A stretch of 64,000 nucleotides of DNA from Centropristis striata (lineage: Eukaryota > Chordata > Actinopteri > Perciformes > Serranidae), in assembly GCF_030273125.1 (NCBI RefSeq), contig NC_081526.1, positions 35,634,025 through 35,698,024 on the forward strand, in the 5' to 3' direction. Shown here piece by piece: positions 1 through 11,610 of the stretch. Every line of letters begins with the position of its first letter. Within the stretch, counting starts at the first letter, position 1. The notes below the pieces were generated by a model. The model did no database searches. It saw nothing but the letters and a program-made list of their open reading frames with translations, and was not told the DNA's origin. Both the position numbers and the translations under genes were made by a program.

Positions 1-144
1 ATATCAAAATATTTGGTCAGATTTGTCATTTTTTAACCCTCTGAACCTCAAAACCACCAGCAGGTTTGACAAGTCTTAACAAATAGAAACAAACATCAAC
101 AAACTAAATTAATCACAGCTATCACCATCTACATCATTTGTATC

Positions 145-640
145 TTTTTTTTGTCAATTTGTGTCTTTTTTGGTAATTTTACATCTTTGTTTGGTAATTT
201 TGTGGGGTTTTTTTTGTCAATTTGTGTCTTTTTTGGTGAATTTGTATCTTTTTTTTTGTCTATTTATGCCTTTTATGGTGGTTTTATGTCTTTCGTTTCG
301 GGTCATCTTTATTTGGTAATTTTGTGGGGTTTTTGGTCATTTTACATCTTTATTTGGTAATTTTGTGGTTTTTTTTGTCAATTTGTGTCTTTTTTGGTGA
401 ATTTGTATCTTTTTTTCGTCAATTTGTGTCTTTTTTTGGTCGTTTTCCTTTTTTTTTGCAATTTTGTGTCTTTTTTGGTGATTTTATGTCTTTTGTTTCG
501 GGTCATTTTACATCTTTATTTGGGAATTTTGTGGGTTTTTTGGTCATTTTACATCTTTATTTGGGAATTTTGTGGGTTTTTTGGTCAATTTGTGTCTTTT
601 TTCAGTCATTTTACATTTTTTCTGGTCACATTTGTGATAC
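145..640. repeat. T-rich minisatellite inside R1 copy 1
   Basis: Degenerate tandem units of roughly 17-20 bases around TTTTTGGTCAATTTGTGTC and TTTTACATCTTTATTTGG. The open frames across it read as repetitive Phe/Val/Leu peptides in several frames, which is the signature of a simple repeat, not of a membrane protein. The reverse complement is the GACACAAAATGACCAAA unit found elsewhere in the window. Confidence 0.8.
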
Positions 641-984
641 TTGTGGGCACTTGGAAAGGGTTTTTATATATTAATTCCATTTTATTCACATTTTTAAAGA
701 ACAATTTATCAGAGAAATTGAACTTTTTTTCTGATTTCTGTCATTCTAACTGTGTTATTCTGCACAAAGACATGTTTGAGTTCTGAAGATAATTAAATAA
801 CATCCTTACAAAGTTATGTCCAGTGTGTGGAGCATCAAATATCAAAATATTTGGTCAGGTTTGTCATTTTTAAACCTCTGAACCTCAAAACCACCAGCAG
901 GTTCGACAAGTCTTAACAAATAGAAACAAACATCACCAAAAATTACTAAATTAATCACAGCTATCACCATCTACGTCATTTGTA

Positions 985-1225
985 TCTTTTTTCGTCAATT
1001 TGTGTCTTTTTTGGTCATTTTACATCTTTATTTGGTAATTTTGTGTATTTTTGTCAATTTTTTGTCTTTTTTGGTGAATTTGTATCTTTTTTTCATCCAT
1101 TTTGTGTCTTTTTGGGTGATTTTATGTCTTTTGTTTCGGGTCATTTTACATCTTTATTTGGTAATTTTGTAGGTTTTTTGGTCGATTTGTGTCTTTTTTC
1201 AGTCATTTTACATTTTTTCTGGTCA
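985..1225. repeat. T-rich minisatellite inside R1 copy 2
   Basis: Same unit as at 145-640 but about half as long, showing that the array length differs between the two duplicated R1 copies. Confidence 0.75.
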
Positions 1226-1596
1226 CATTTGTGATACTTGTGGGCACTTGGAAAGGTGTTTATATATAAATTCCATTTTATTCACATTTTTAAAGAACAA
1301 TTTATCAGAGAAATTGAACTTTTTTTCTGATTTCTGTCATTCTAACTGTGTTAGAGCTGCAGGGCTTATAGATTTATAGAGATTTTATATGTTGCAGTGA
1401 AATGAAAGGACCACGTTACTGGGACTCCTGCACACAGACCTCAGAGGTTGTTCGGGTCTCACAGAACCAGTGAGATCTTTTAAGAAATACTTTTATTTAA
1501 ATAAAGTGTTTGGTGAACTGTGAGCTGACTGTGTTCAGTTTATAGAGCAGTTAACTGAGGAAACACAAGCAGGGTTACCTCATCTGGATACTCCAT

Positions 1597-1598
<2 letters not shown>

Positions 1599-1658
<60 letters not shown>

Positions 1659-1950
1659 GCTGAGTCATTGCATTCAGCTGCCAGTCGACTGTTTCAACAA
1701 CAAACAGCAGAAAAACATTTATTGTTATCAGCGCATGCAAATACACACACACACACGCACCCACACACACCAGCATTAATATGATATAAAGCAGGATACA
1801 AGATACAGATGCAGCTCTTAACACACACACACACTACTTTAAAACAAAGTATTAACCCTCAAACAGGACCAGCTGTAATGTCCTCGCTTCCCACACGTCC
1901 TCACTGTGTTGGTTAAGGATGTGTTCCGGTCCTCACTATGTAGGAAGTAC

Positions 1951-1990
<40 letters not shown>

Positions 1991-2040
1991 AACTGACTGA
2001 GATCCCAGCTGTGTGTGTGTGTGTGTGTGTGTGTACACAC
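1599..2040. repeat. CA/TG microsatellite cluster
   Basis: (AC)n at 1599-1654, a shorter interrupted run at 1742-1770, (AC)n at 1951-1988 and (GT)n at 2011-2034. The last two are inverted relative to each other with a spacer of about 22 bases and could fold as a hairpin. Confidence 0.9.
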
Positions 2041-2192
2041 AGGCAGGATGTGTGTTTGAAATAAAACTGTGTGACCTTAAAATGTCCATAAATGTATTTA
2101 AACGTTGATTAAACCTAAAACTTAATCTTTCAGCGGCTTCTCAATGATTTATTTTATTTGACATCATGTTTTATTTAAGTCCTCGGTTTACA

Positions 2193-2193
2193 G

Positions 2194-2239
<46 letters not shown>
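2193..2239. repeat. (CT)n-(TA)n compound microsatellite
   Basis: A run of CT dinucleotides passes directly into a run of TA dinucleotides. Confidence 0.9.
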
Positions 2240-2287
2240 AACAAGCACCTGGGATTAAGTTCAGCTTCTATTCAAGCGGTCCTTTAA

Positions 2288-2849
2288 CCCTTGTGTTGTC
2301 ATAGGGATCAAAAATGAGCCTCCACTGTGTTTAACAGCAGAGGAAACCCCCTTAGTGAGCATTTCTCAACTTGAAATTCAATGACTTATCCTAGAATGAC
2401 CCCAACATGAATAAAAGTCAAACATGTGTTCATATTTCCATGAAAGCTGAACACCAAGGGGTTACAAATCTTTTGTCCCAGGGGTCATTTTTGACCCGGA
2501 AGCCAGAAAACTGTTTTCATACCACAAAAAAACGGAAAAACGTGCAGCTTGCATGCTAAAAAAATATGTTTGCACCTATGCAGTACCTTTAGCAATAAAA
2601 ATTATAAAAATAAACCCAGACTTCAGTAAAACAGTAAACCAAATATGACAGGTGTGAGTGGATTCCACTGATTTAACACAGTTTTCCTGTTCTGTCAGTG
2701 TGAAAACCTCGATGTTCACAGAGTTTGTGATGAGTGACAGGTTGTTTCTTCATGCAAAATAGATTTGGGGTTTAAAATTCAATCACTCTGCTGTATTTAA
2801 AGGGTTTAGTGAAGACGGGTAATTTTTGACCCTTAGGACAACACACGGG
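2288..2849. mobile_element. piggyBac-like MITE, family A
   Basis: Flanked on both sides by TTAA (2284-2287 and 2850-2853), the piggyBac target site. Ends are imperfect inverted repeats: CCCTTGTGTTGTC on the left and GACAACACACGGG on the right. The 562 bp interior has no transposase, so it is non-autonomous. The superfamily assignment rests on the TTAA duplication and short CCC-starting ends. Confidence 0.75.
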
Positions 2850-3196
2850 TTAAAATGTAATCCAATATTTAATCTCAGCCCGACTGAATCCAGGTCAGTT
2901 TATCACGGCTTTTAATGTGACGCAGGCTGCTGAGGCTCATCACTGAGAGGTCCATGCTGCAAAAAACTCCTCAACGTTCAATGGTGCTGAAGTCCCGAAA
3001 GCTCAAACTGTAACTGAAAGCCGGTCTAATGCTACCTGTACATCATTAGACTGTGAAGAGATCGGGGCGTTCCTGTGGTTGGTGATTGTATTACGTCACT
3101 GCGACTTGCGATCAAATGAAACACGTTCGATATGATCAAACCCAAGACGAGGAAAAGACTGATAGGAAACAGAGCAGATCACTACCTTACACTTAA

Positions 3197-3784
3197 CCCT
3201 TTATCAGGTGAAGAACTATATTTGGTAACTTCAGTGGATATAAATGGTCCCCATGTCTCTCTGTTTGGTCGTAGAACCACATGGATTTCTTCGAGCTAAA
3301 CAGCAAAGATCAGGCACCATGACATCTGACCAATCAGGATGATAATAATATAATAATATTAACTTTATTGACCTGGACCTCCAATGTAAAAATGACAAAT
3401 TTAGACAAAAAATCTGCAAGAAACAGTCGTACAAACAGAGTTATTCTTCAATGACTTTGCAAATTTACTAGATAAAAGTGGCAAATCTACAAGAAAAAAA
3501 GTTGCAGATTTAAGAAACTTAAAGTGTCAAATCTGCGCGAAAAAAATCGCAGATTTACGAGAAGGGGGGGGGGGACAATTTTTTTCTCGCAGATTCACCA
3601 CTTTAAATATCATAAATCTGCGCATTTTTTTCACATAGATTTGCCACTTTAATCTCGTAAAAAAAAATTCTCTAAATATTACCCCCCTCCCCCGGGTCTG
3701 CATGTTTTTTTACACATTCTGGCTGTATGTAATATCCTCCAATATTCTCTAGGTTTGAAATTTAGAATTTGTCCTATTTAAGGG
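3197..3784. mobile_element. piggyBac-like MITE, family B (copy 1)
   Basis: TTAA at 3193-3196 and 3785-3788 bracket an element that starts CCCTTTATCAGG. It has an A/T-rich interior with repeated GCAAATCTGCGAGAA-like phrases on both strands. Further copies lie at 18768, 38733, 41189, 53909 and about 60525. No coding potential. Confidence 0.75.
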
Positions 3785-4108
3785 TTAAAGATGGAGATGA
3801 CGGGAGCGCCGTGACTCCAGTAAAACTCCTAGATTTACTAAAGACTTTCAGTTTTTAGTCTGTGGAAATCTATTGGTGTAAGCAGCATTAATGACTGGAC
3901 CACACTGACACCAGGTGTGTTCTGGATCTTGTGGTGGAGTGGCGTTAACTTCTACAGACGTGCACAACCAACCACATGATCAGAGTAACAACAGACAATA
4001 CGACAAGACTCACAGGACGTAGCAGTCAGGTTAGCATGTTAGCATGTTAGCACATATGCACCGTCATGCTGGAGATAACCAGGAAACCTGACATTTATCT
4101 GCAGAGAG

Positions 4109-4110
<2 letters not shown>

Positions 4111-4155
<45 letters not shown>

Positions 4156-4280
4156 CAGCTTCAATCCTGATGCTGTTTAATGTGTGAGAGCTGCAGGTTC
4201 AGCGCTGACACAGCAGAACACTCTGCACTACACACTACACACACTACACTACACTACACTACACTACACACACGACTACA
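4111..4280. repeat. (AC)n and ACACT simple repeats
   Basis: (AC)n at 4111-4153, followed by ACACT-type tandem repeats at about 4215-4275. Confidence 0.85.
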
Positions 4281-5289
4281 GCAGACAGACTACAGCTACA
4301 CACATTGCAGGAACTACAGTACTACAGATATGCACACTGACACTACTACAAGTGCTACAGTACTACAGGTTATTACAGATACTGCAGGTATTGATATCAG
4401 GGCAAAAAAGGAAAGCCTGACCACATTAGGGACCACAAAGGAAATAAGCCTTAGGGCTTTATTGTGTCATCCCTGACTATTTTTTCTCTATTTATATAAC
4501 GTATGGCACAGGTTGCGGTTTCATATTTTTTATATCAAGAATGGTCAAATAAAATCAATCAATCAATGATTTGATCCATGAGCCGAAATGATTACATAAA
4601 TGTTGAACTAAACTCTGAGCAGCGTGCAGTGAAGAGAGATGAGCCACAGAATAACAGATTAGCAGCTAAACTCTCAGATCAATCGGCTGCGGACGATGTC
4701 ACCGTCACCGATTACAGACTTCTCCTTTATGTTGTCAAGTCAAGTAGAGGCAGCGTTGTAGACGATGGAGGTTTGAGAGATCATTAAAGGTATCGCAACG
4801 TGTTTTTTCAGTAATATCCAAGAAGAGCACTGGGCGTTGATGCTGATCTGACATCATGTGACGCCGTTGGACCCAAAAGACTTTTCAACAACGCTCCAAA
4901 CGACTCGTTTCACTGTCAGACTTTCATCTGGAAAGTCTAAAAGAGCCGAAAGATTAAATCCTTTTGTTCACACTTTAGATAGTGGAACTCTAAACAGACG
5001 TTTAAGAGCTGCAGAAGATCCATCTTTTATTCATGCACGGAAAGAGAACTTTTACTGAGCAGCTTTCATAGGAATGAACAGAGCCCCGCCTCAACCACTG
5101 CACCAGTTGTCCTTATATACACATGGTGATATCTCCTCAAGAAGTTGTACATATTTGAAACGTCTTCATCACGTCCTCTGGTTTTTGTCTCACTGGAGAT
5201 TTTTGTACGTTTAGCGTCAGTTTGAGAAGGAAAAAGTATCAGATCGTCATCTGCAGGTTTATTAAAGTGTCTCTATTCATTCCACATGT
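4281..5289. other. Non-coding stretch, nothing recognised
   Basis: Two short open frames (4578-4787 and 4858-5058) show no domain, no splice-bounded structure and no similarity I recognise. I see no regulatory motif that I can support. Confidence 0.4.
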
Positions 5290-5555
5290 CGTGTTTCTTG
5301 CGTTGCTTTGCGGCCAAATGTCAAATGTGCCGCTGCACATCAGACAGGCCTCCTCACTGTCTCATTTTAAATCTCTTCTTAAAACCCACCTCTTCTCGTT
5401 GGCTTTTAACACCACGTAGAGTGTTGATTCTGTTCTATTGTTTACTACATCTCTTTGTATTGTGTTATGGATTTATTGTTTGTGCAGCACTTTGGAAACC
5501 TTATGTTTGCTAAAATTGTGCTATATAAATAAAGGGGATTGGATTGGATTTGAAA
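5290..5555 (+). pseudogene. 3' end of an L2/CR1-type LINE (truncated)
   Basis: The frame around 5315-5419 reads VPLHIRQASSLSHFKSLL followed by KTHLFSLAF. This is the typical C-terminus of fish L2/CR1-clade reverse transcriptase polyproteins. It is followed by a 3' tail ending in GCTATATAAATAAA and short ATTGG repeats, as such LINEs do. The 5' part is missing. Confidence 0.7.
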
Positions 5556-5599
5556 TCTGAAAAATCTGAGCTTTTCTTGAATGCACTACAGACAAACGT

Positions 5600-6100
5600 G
5601 TCAAAATATTCCTTTTTGCAGCTGATTTAGCAACAAAAAGGAGTGAATTAAAAAGCGAGGCCTGTGTTGTTCCTCTGCTGCTCCTTCACACCCTCCCTGT
5701 CTGTCTCCCTGTCTGTCTGTCTCTGTCTGTCCTCCTGTCTCGCCCCTGGGGCCAGGAGGAATTTCCTGAGAGAAGGAGGATGACTTTTCCATACACTTGG
5801 CGAGAGCGAGACACAGAGGGATAGAGCGAGAGAGAGAGGAAGAAGAAAACAACAACATCAGATGTTGACCTGCTGTGACCTCTCAGCACCAGTGAGAACA
5901 TCCTGACAGCTGATACAGATGTAACCGGTTCCGTCTGATGTTTACAAGACGACAGAGGAACCTCACATGAGGGACAGATGGACCCGTCCCACAGCTGCTC
6001 CAAACCTCCCGGAGATCCTCCTGGATCAGCTGTGGAGAGACTAATCTCCCTCCCTCTCTCTCTCTCTCTCTGTGGGCGGGGCTTAATAGATCTAATCATC
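5600..6100. other. Non-coding, CT/GA-rich, nothing recognised
   Basis: Contains CTGTCT- and GAGA-type low-complexity runs. The open frames on the minus strand are compositional artefacts. Confidence 0.4.
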
Positions 6101-6108
6101 CTCTGGGG

Positions 6109-6627
6109 CAGTAGTTCTCAACCTTTTTGAGTCGCGACCCCCAATTTAACATGCATGTTGTCCGTGACCCCCGCTCACTGGACAGAATCTCACATGCACA
6201 GTTCAGATCACCCAAAAAAAGAAACAAAATGAGCAAAAAAGACACAAATTGACCACAGAATGATCAAAAAAGACACAAAATGAACAAAAAAAGACACAAA
6301 ATGACCAGAAAAGACACAAAATGACCAAAAAGACACAAAAGGACAAAAAAAGACAAAATGACCAAAAAAAGACACAAAATGACCCAAAAAAGGAAAAAAT
6401 GACAAAAAAATGACACAAAATTACCAAAAAAGACACAAAATGACCAAACCCCCCCCACAAAATGACCAAAAAAAAAGACATTAAATGACCAAAAAGACTA
6501 AAACACATTAACACATGAACACTTTAACACAGTGGAGACAGAGCTGACTTACAAAATGATTTGGCGACCCCCAGAAATCATCTCGCGACCCCAATTGGGG
6601 TCCCGACCCCAAGGTTGAGAATAGCTG
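6109..6627. mobile_element. hAT-like MITE, family hAT-1 (copy 1)
   Basis: Perfect 8-bp target-site duplication CTCTGGGG at 6101-6108 and 6628-6635, the hAT hallmark. Terminal inverted repeats: CAGTAGTTCTCAACCTT on the left and AAGGTTGAGAATAGCTG on the right, each next to GACCCC-rich subterminal sequence. The core (about 6210-6500) is a minisatellite of GACACAAAATGACCAAAAA units. Copy 2 lies at 59670-60142 in the opposite orientation. Confidence 0.88.
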
Positions 6628-6635
6628 CTCTGGGG

Positions 6636-7860
6636 AGCATGAATGCGCTCATTGATTTCATGACAATCTGCTGCTATATTTTCATCATATTTAAAGTGTA
6701 AAAAGTATAAGTATTTTTCTGCACGATGTTGCTGCAGGAGGAAGCCCTGCTGGTGTGTGCTGACTCAGCAGGTTTTCCTGTCTGATCTACAGTTGATTTC
6801 TGTGTTGTTGTTGCAGAAGCAAATGGAGGATGAGCTCCCAGCTGCAGCACATTACAGCAGAGTGCAGCTGTGACAGCTCAGCACATTTCAGACGGAGAAT
6901 TCTACAAACTTTTTGTTTGTTTGTTTGAGGAGTAGAACGGTCAGTGACATTCCAGCATCACAGTTTGATTGACGATAATTGGCTCGAGTCTTAAATAATT
7001 TCCTGTTTGTGCAAAAACACTTAAAACACTCAAAACATGTCTCGGATTCTGCACGAGAGAAAACATCTGAATGTGAAAGAACTACACACCAAAACTGGAA
7101 CTCTAATAACTATTTCACCTGCAGTATATTTTCCTTTATTCAAAAGATGTTTAGTGATAGAAAAATATTAAATAATTGTATTAAAAAGGGTGTAATAATC
7201 ATGATTTGGGGGGATTTTTTTTTCAGTAAAAAACATAAAAAAGTCATTATGATGTGAAAGCAAAGTTCAATATTTAAATATGAAGGAACTGTAGAGGACT
7301 CATGTAAAATACCAGTTATGCATAATAAAAATGTTTCAATAACAAGTTATTTATTTGGCAGAAAAGCCTCATGATATAAATCATAATTACAACTTTAATT
7401 TGTCAAGGTAATTTGTTTTTATTGTGCTGTATCAAACAGTGTTATGTCACGGCAACAACACCAAAAAGTGGAAGAAAAAGCCCTCAAAAACTGTATAAAA
7501 AGGAGAAAAATCTACATTAATAAAATCAATGTTTGGGTTCCAGAGGGATAAAAACATAAGCACCAAAACCAGCTGGTTTAAGGTAGAAATAAGAGGGTCA
7601 GGGTTAAAAAAAAGACAACAACGGGACACAAAACCACTACAGGACTGTGATAGTGGCTGTTTTTTGATCCATCCTGCCCACCTGATGGTGAACATGCTGC
7701 TAGAAACATCATATTTCTACGTTGCTGATGAACATATCCAAGTCCAAGTCCATTATTCAAAAATGTTGCAGAAAAACATATGAAAGTGTGAGGTTTGCAG
7801 AAACGTTAAATGTCGACATTTCTTCTGAACTTGTGAATGCATATCTGCTGGTTTTGACAA
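6636..7860. other. Non-coding stretch, nothing recognised
   Basis: A/T-rich with short spurious open frames (6979-7257 on the + strand, 7447-7783 on both strands). No repeat border or domain can be supported. Confidence 0.4.
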
Positions 7861-7980
7861 GATAATATGTTTTACATAGGATACGATTTTATCCCGATAA
7901 TATCGTCAAGAATATCGCTATCGCAAAAATAGCCTAAAATACCGTGATATTCTTTTAGGGCCGTATCGCCCAGCCCTACT
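7861..7980. mobile_element. Terminal fragment of a hAT-type element
   Basis: Ends in TTTTAGGGCCGTATCGCC followed by CAGCCCTACT, with ATATCG-rich sequence before it. I know this layout from the end of a widespread fish hAT family. The matching other end is not found upstream, so this is a solo end or fragment. Confidence 0.5.
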
Positions 7981-7982
7981 GG

Positions 7983-8945
7983 GGAGGAAGCTGGACGCAT
8001 CAACAGTTTGTAAGTAAAAGTATCCACAAAAAAACAAAACATGCTGTTAAATTACAACATTAAAAAACCCTCAAAACTTAATGAGCATCTTCAGAAATCA
8101 GCTGCTTCACGTCTTATCTGTGGTAATCAGCCGCTGAAATGTCTTCAATGTGAAACACAGAAACTCCTCCAGAAGACTCAGAGATGAAGGAGATGAGAGC
8201 AGCAGAGACCTGAACCAGGACAGGAGAACCCTGCAGGTCTCAGCAGCTGAAGTAGGGCAGGAGGGGGTTTCATACTCCAGTTAACCCTCAGCAGCTCTGC
8301 TCTGCCCCACTTTACTGCACGCTACTGTTACAGGGAGGCGAACGTCTCCAGAGTGGCTCAGCGACCACTGTCCAGCTGAGACGGACCTGGTTACAGAGTC
8401 CTCTGTTACTTATTTTGTTTAAAAACCATCATGCAGTTCAATGTGATGGACATCAGTGATTTTATGTTGCATATTGGGAACAAATTAAAGGGATTTAACC
8501 CCGTAGTTTCTGTATTTTACTAATAAAAGCGACAGTGAGGTCAAAGCTTCAAACCAAAAACAGAAACACGGTCTCTGCACACTTTTAATGCAAAGTTCCC
8601 GCCAACAACTTTTAAAGTGGAAACATATCTATTAAGATGGGTTTAAATTCCCCACATGGTCACTAGTTTAAAGTTACGCTCTGGAAGATCTGGGTTTTGT
8701 TCTCTCTAGCGGCCCTTGTGGTGACGAGCAGGAACTGCACCAGAGTTTTTATAAAGTTTCATCATCTGCAGTCGTCAATGATTCTTTGTTTAACTATAGA
8801 AAGAGTTTAAATGCAGCGTTTGCAGTGAACAAATGAAGAAACGACACTTCAGCGAGTGTGTTGCATTAGCTCCGCCCCCCTCTCTCCTGTGCACCAATCA
8901 CAGCTGGGCTATAAAAAACAAACACTAACTGTCTTCTGAGAGTGT
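7983..8945. other. Non-coding stretch, nothing recognised
   Basis: No open frame, border or motif that I can support. Confidence 0.35.
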
Positions 8946-9078
<133 letters not shown>

Positions 9079-9079
9079 A

Positions 9080-9345
9080 GAGAGAGAGTTTTTTTTCTTT
9101 TTTGTTTTTCTTTTCTTTTTTATATTATTATATATTATTCATATATTATTATATGCTGATTGTAATTCAATGATTGTAAATATTGCTTTCTTTTATTGTT
9201 ATTAGTTTTTCTTTTCTTTTAATTATAACAATTTATTGTAAATATTGCTTTCCTTATCTTGTTATCTTTTTTCTGATGCTTGCTTTGGCAATATATACAT
9301 TGTTACATCATGCCAATAAAGCCAATTGAATTGAATTGAATTGAG
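9080..9345 (+). mobile_element. 3' tail of an L2/Rex-type LINE
   Basis: T-rich sequence leading to CTTTGGCAATATATAC and GCCAATAAAGCC, ending in a short tandem AATTG repeat. This matches the 3' untranslated end of fish LINEs that terminate in short tandem repeats. No open frame remains. Confidence 0.55.
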
Positions 9346-10086
9346 ACAGACAGACAGACACGTATCAATTATTTATTTTAATTTAAATCTTCAGGATCAT
9401 GACTTTAAATCTAAATATCTTGCATCTTTAGACTTTTATATTCAGACATTTAACTCTGCTTCTCCAGCAATATAAAACCAGCAGCAGTGTGTGAGGCTGG
9501 TGGTGCTGCTGCACCAGGAGCAGCTCAGCAGACAGCAAAGTCAATCAACTTCAGTCCAACATCATCTGGCAACCAAACACATCCACCAATCAATCTGCAG
9601 GCAGCTCTTCCTGGTTTGCATTTCACCGAGTCTCCGGCTCGCTGCAGCAAAGCTGTTAGTGGATGAAATTATTTGCTTATTCATCTTATAGAGCAGGCCG
9701 GCTGCACTCCATCTCACACTATAAACCCTCTGCCAGGCTGGTGAAGCCCAATCTATAGGCACAGTTTATGGGAACAAGCTTTCAAATATGAACCTCATGC
9801 ACGAAAACATCGTGCATCATCACTGCTGACATAAACGGCAGCTTTTCGATGCAAATTTTGCAGAAATGCATGGGTTTTTTTCAACAAATAGTAAATATTC
9901 CAACCAGAGAAGAAGAACAAGCCGTGACTCACCACACCAACACACCGAGCATCTCACCACCACGTTACAGCAAACAGGCTCAACTTTCAATACAGTTTAA
10001 GATCTTTACTGAAATATAATAATAATAATAATAGTCATAATAATAATAATAATAATAATAGTAATAATAATCCCTGAAGGGATCTA
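9346..10086. other. Non-coding, with (AAT)n
   Basis: Nothing recognised except an (AAT)n run at 10015-10070. Confidence 0.4.
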
Positions 10087-10446
10087 CGCTGTAAAAAATA
10101 TCAAAATATTTGAAATATTTACAGTTTTATTTTACAGGCTTTTTCTTGTCTACAAGACATACATTTTGTTTTTTTTCTTTCTTTATTAAGAAATAAAGGT
10201 TAAAAGTCTGGCAGTAAAGTCACCATATAATATTACATATACATATACAGATGATAATAATAATAATACATTTCCCCCCAGCATTAAGTGCAAATGCCAT
10301 TACAAACTAAATACATTAACTGCAAAAATGAACTGCTTTTCTTTACAGTAAAACTTAGAATAAATCATCTGTAAAATAACTCGTTATTAAAGTGTTTGGC
10401 AACTTTTGCTGCCAGACTTTAGCCTGTTTTTTGTTTTTTTACAGTG
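10087..10446. mobile_element. MITE with CACTGTAAAA-type ends, TA duplication
   Basis: TA at 10085-10086 and 10447-10448. Ends CGCTGTAAAAAA and TTTTTTTACAGTG are inverted. A/T-rich non-coding interior. Related elements occur at 16835, 26103, 28481 and 54871. Confidence 0.6.
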
Positions 10447-10779
10447 TAATAAACATTAATGTTCAGTGCTGCAGGCTCAGCACAATGTTTCTATCAATTA
10501 TCTGGACCAGCAGACAGTGAGACAGTGTAGAGCAGGAGGACAGGAGGGTGAGACAGGCTGACCCACACACAGACAGACAGACAGACAGACAGATGGCAGG
10601 CCTGCATGTCTGATGATGTTGAATTTTAAATGATTTGTAAATGGGTCTTGGGGCACAGTCAGAACCTGAGCAGGCTGCTTATCACAGAAAATACTGATGA
10701 AAGCACCAAACCATGAGGTTAAATATCTCCATATGTAACAAATAGGTGTAAATAAAGTGTATATTAGTGTGTGAGCAGT

Positions 10780-11600
10780 GTGGCAGCTGCGGGGGAACAC
10801 GCCCATGGCTGTAACGTTAGATGATGCCACGCCTTGCTGGTGTCAGCTCCGCACGCCGGGCCTCCGAGCTGCAGCACCAGGCGCTGTCAGCCGGCTGCTG
10901 CTGCTGCTGCTGCCCGGCCGACCTGCGCATCCAGGCCGGCTCACGGAGCTCCGCCTGCAGGCCCCGGGCACCGAAAAACACACACATGCACCGAGAATCA
11001 GGCGGGGAGCAGCCCGCTGTGTGCAGCAGCAGCAGCAGCTCATAAATGCATCACAGCAGCTGATGTGAATGAAGCGTTTTTTCTGTTTTTTCTCCTCCGT
11101 CACCCCCCTCCACCTCCTCCTCCACCCTCTCCTTTCTCTGCATACACATGCAGCCACTGACGGATTAATTGGCTTTAATACAGCGGATGGTAATTACAGG
11201 ATCCGCTGTCTGTCTGCCTCACAATAAAGGTTTGCGTTTCACCTGGAGGACAGATTTTATTCTCATTAGAATAAAGAATAAAAAGCAGCGAGCAGGGAGA
11301 GAGCGGCTGAATGTGGAGGGGCACAGATGCGTTTAGGTGAAGGGGAATCGGGCTACTTACTGTGCGGATCCGGGGAGGTTAGTGGGAGAAAAAAACGCAG
11401 CCAGCAGCGGGGACACGGAGGGAGGTGTCCGGGAGAGACCCGCGGGATGGCGGCCCAAGCTTCGTCCGGATTTCTGCCGGTTTTAGTCCCGGTTTTTACC
11501 GACTCCCCGTTCCCAGATATCCCAGATTTCCCTGATTTCTCCTGCTGCCACACTGAATCCCAACACCGCTCAGCACCAGGGTCAAGCTAGAGGCAGGACC
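10780..11600. promoter_or_regulatory. CpG-rich stretch, candidate promoter or first exon
   Basis: The only extended GC- and CpG-rich interval in an otherwise A/T-rich window; it also contains GCAGCAG/CTGCTG runs. On the minus strand a strong donor-like GTAAGT lies at about 11353-11358, so a minus-strand non-coding first exon of an upstream neighbour is possible. The + strand open frame from 11327 has no recognisable domain. Exact limits and direction are inference. Confidence 0.35.
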
Positions 11601-11610
11601 ACAGGTGGCT

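Larger units (their letters stand above)
1..1355. repeat. Tandemly duplicated dispersed repeat (family R1)
   Basis: Two head-to-tail copies with an offset of about 838 bases: the opening ATATCAAAATATTTGG recurs at 839 and the end (CTGTCATTCTAACTGTG) occurs near 735 and 1335. Parts of the same family recur at 26865-27735 (inverted), 40110-40620, 48590-49355 and 51405-51935, so this is a dispersed repeat rather than a gene. Each copy here contains a T-rich minisatellite. No coding potential is credible in it. Confidence 0.75.

Noticed and set aside
145..640. Regularly spaced short repeats as a CRISPR array
   Set aside because: Units are degenerate and adjacent with no unique spacers, and the window is vertebrate.
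151..1234. Phe/Val-rich putative membrane proteins
   Set aside because: Read from the T-rich minisatellite; similar peptides appear from the same unit at 6203-6514, 53029-53433 and 59826-60294.
11327..11590. 87-residue open frame in the CpG-rich stretch as a gene
   Set aside because: No domain, and GC-rich DNA has few stops by chance. Kept only as a candidate promoter or first exon region.
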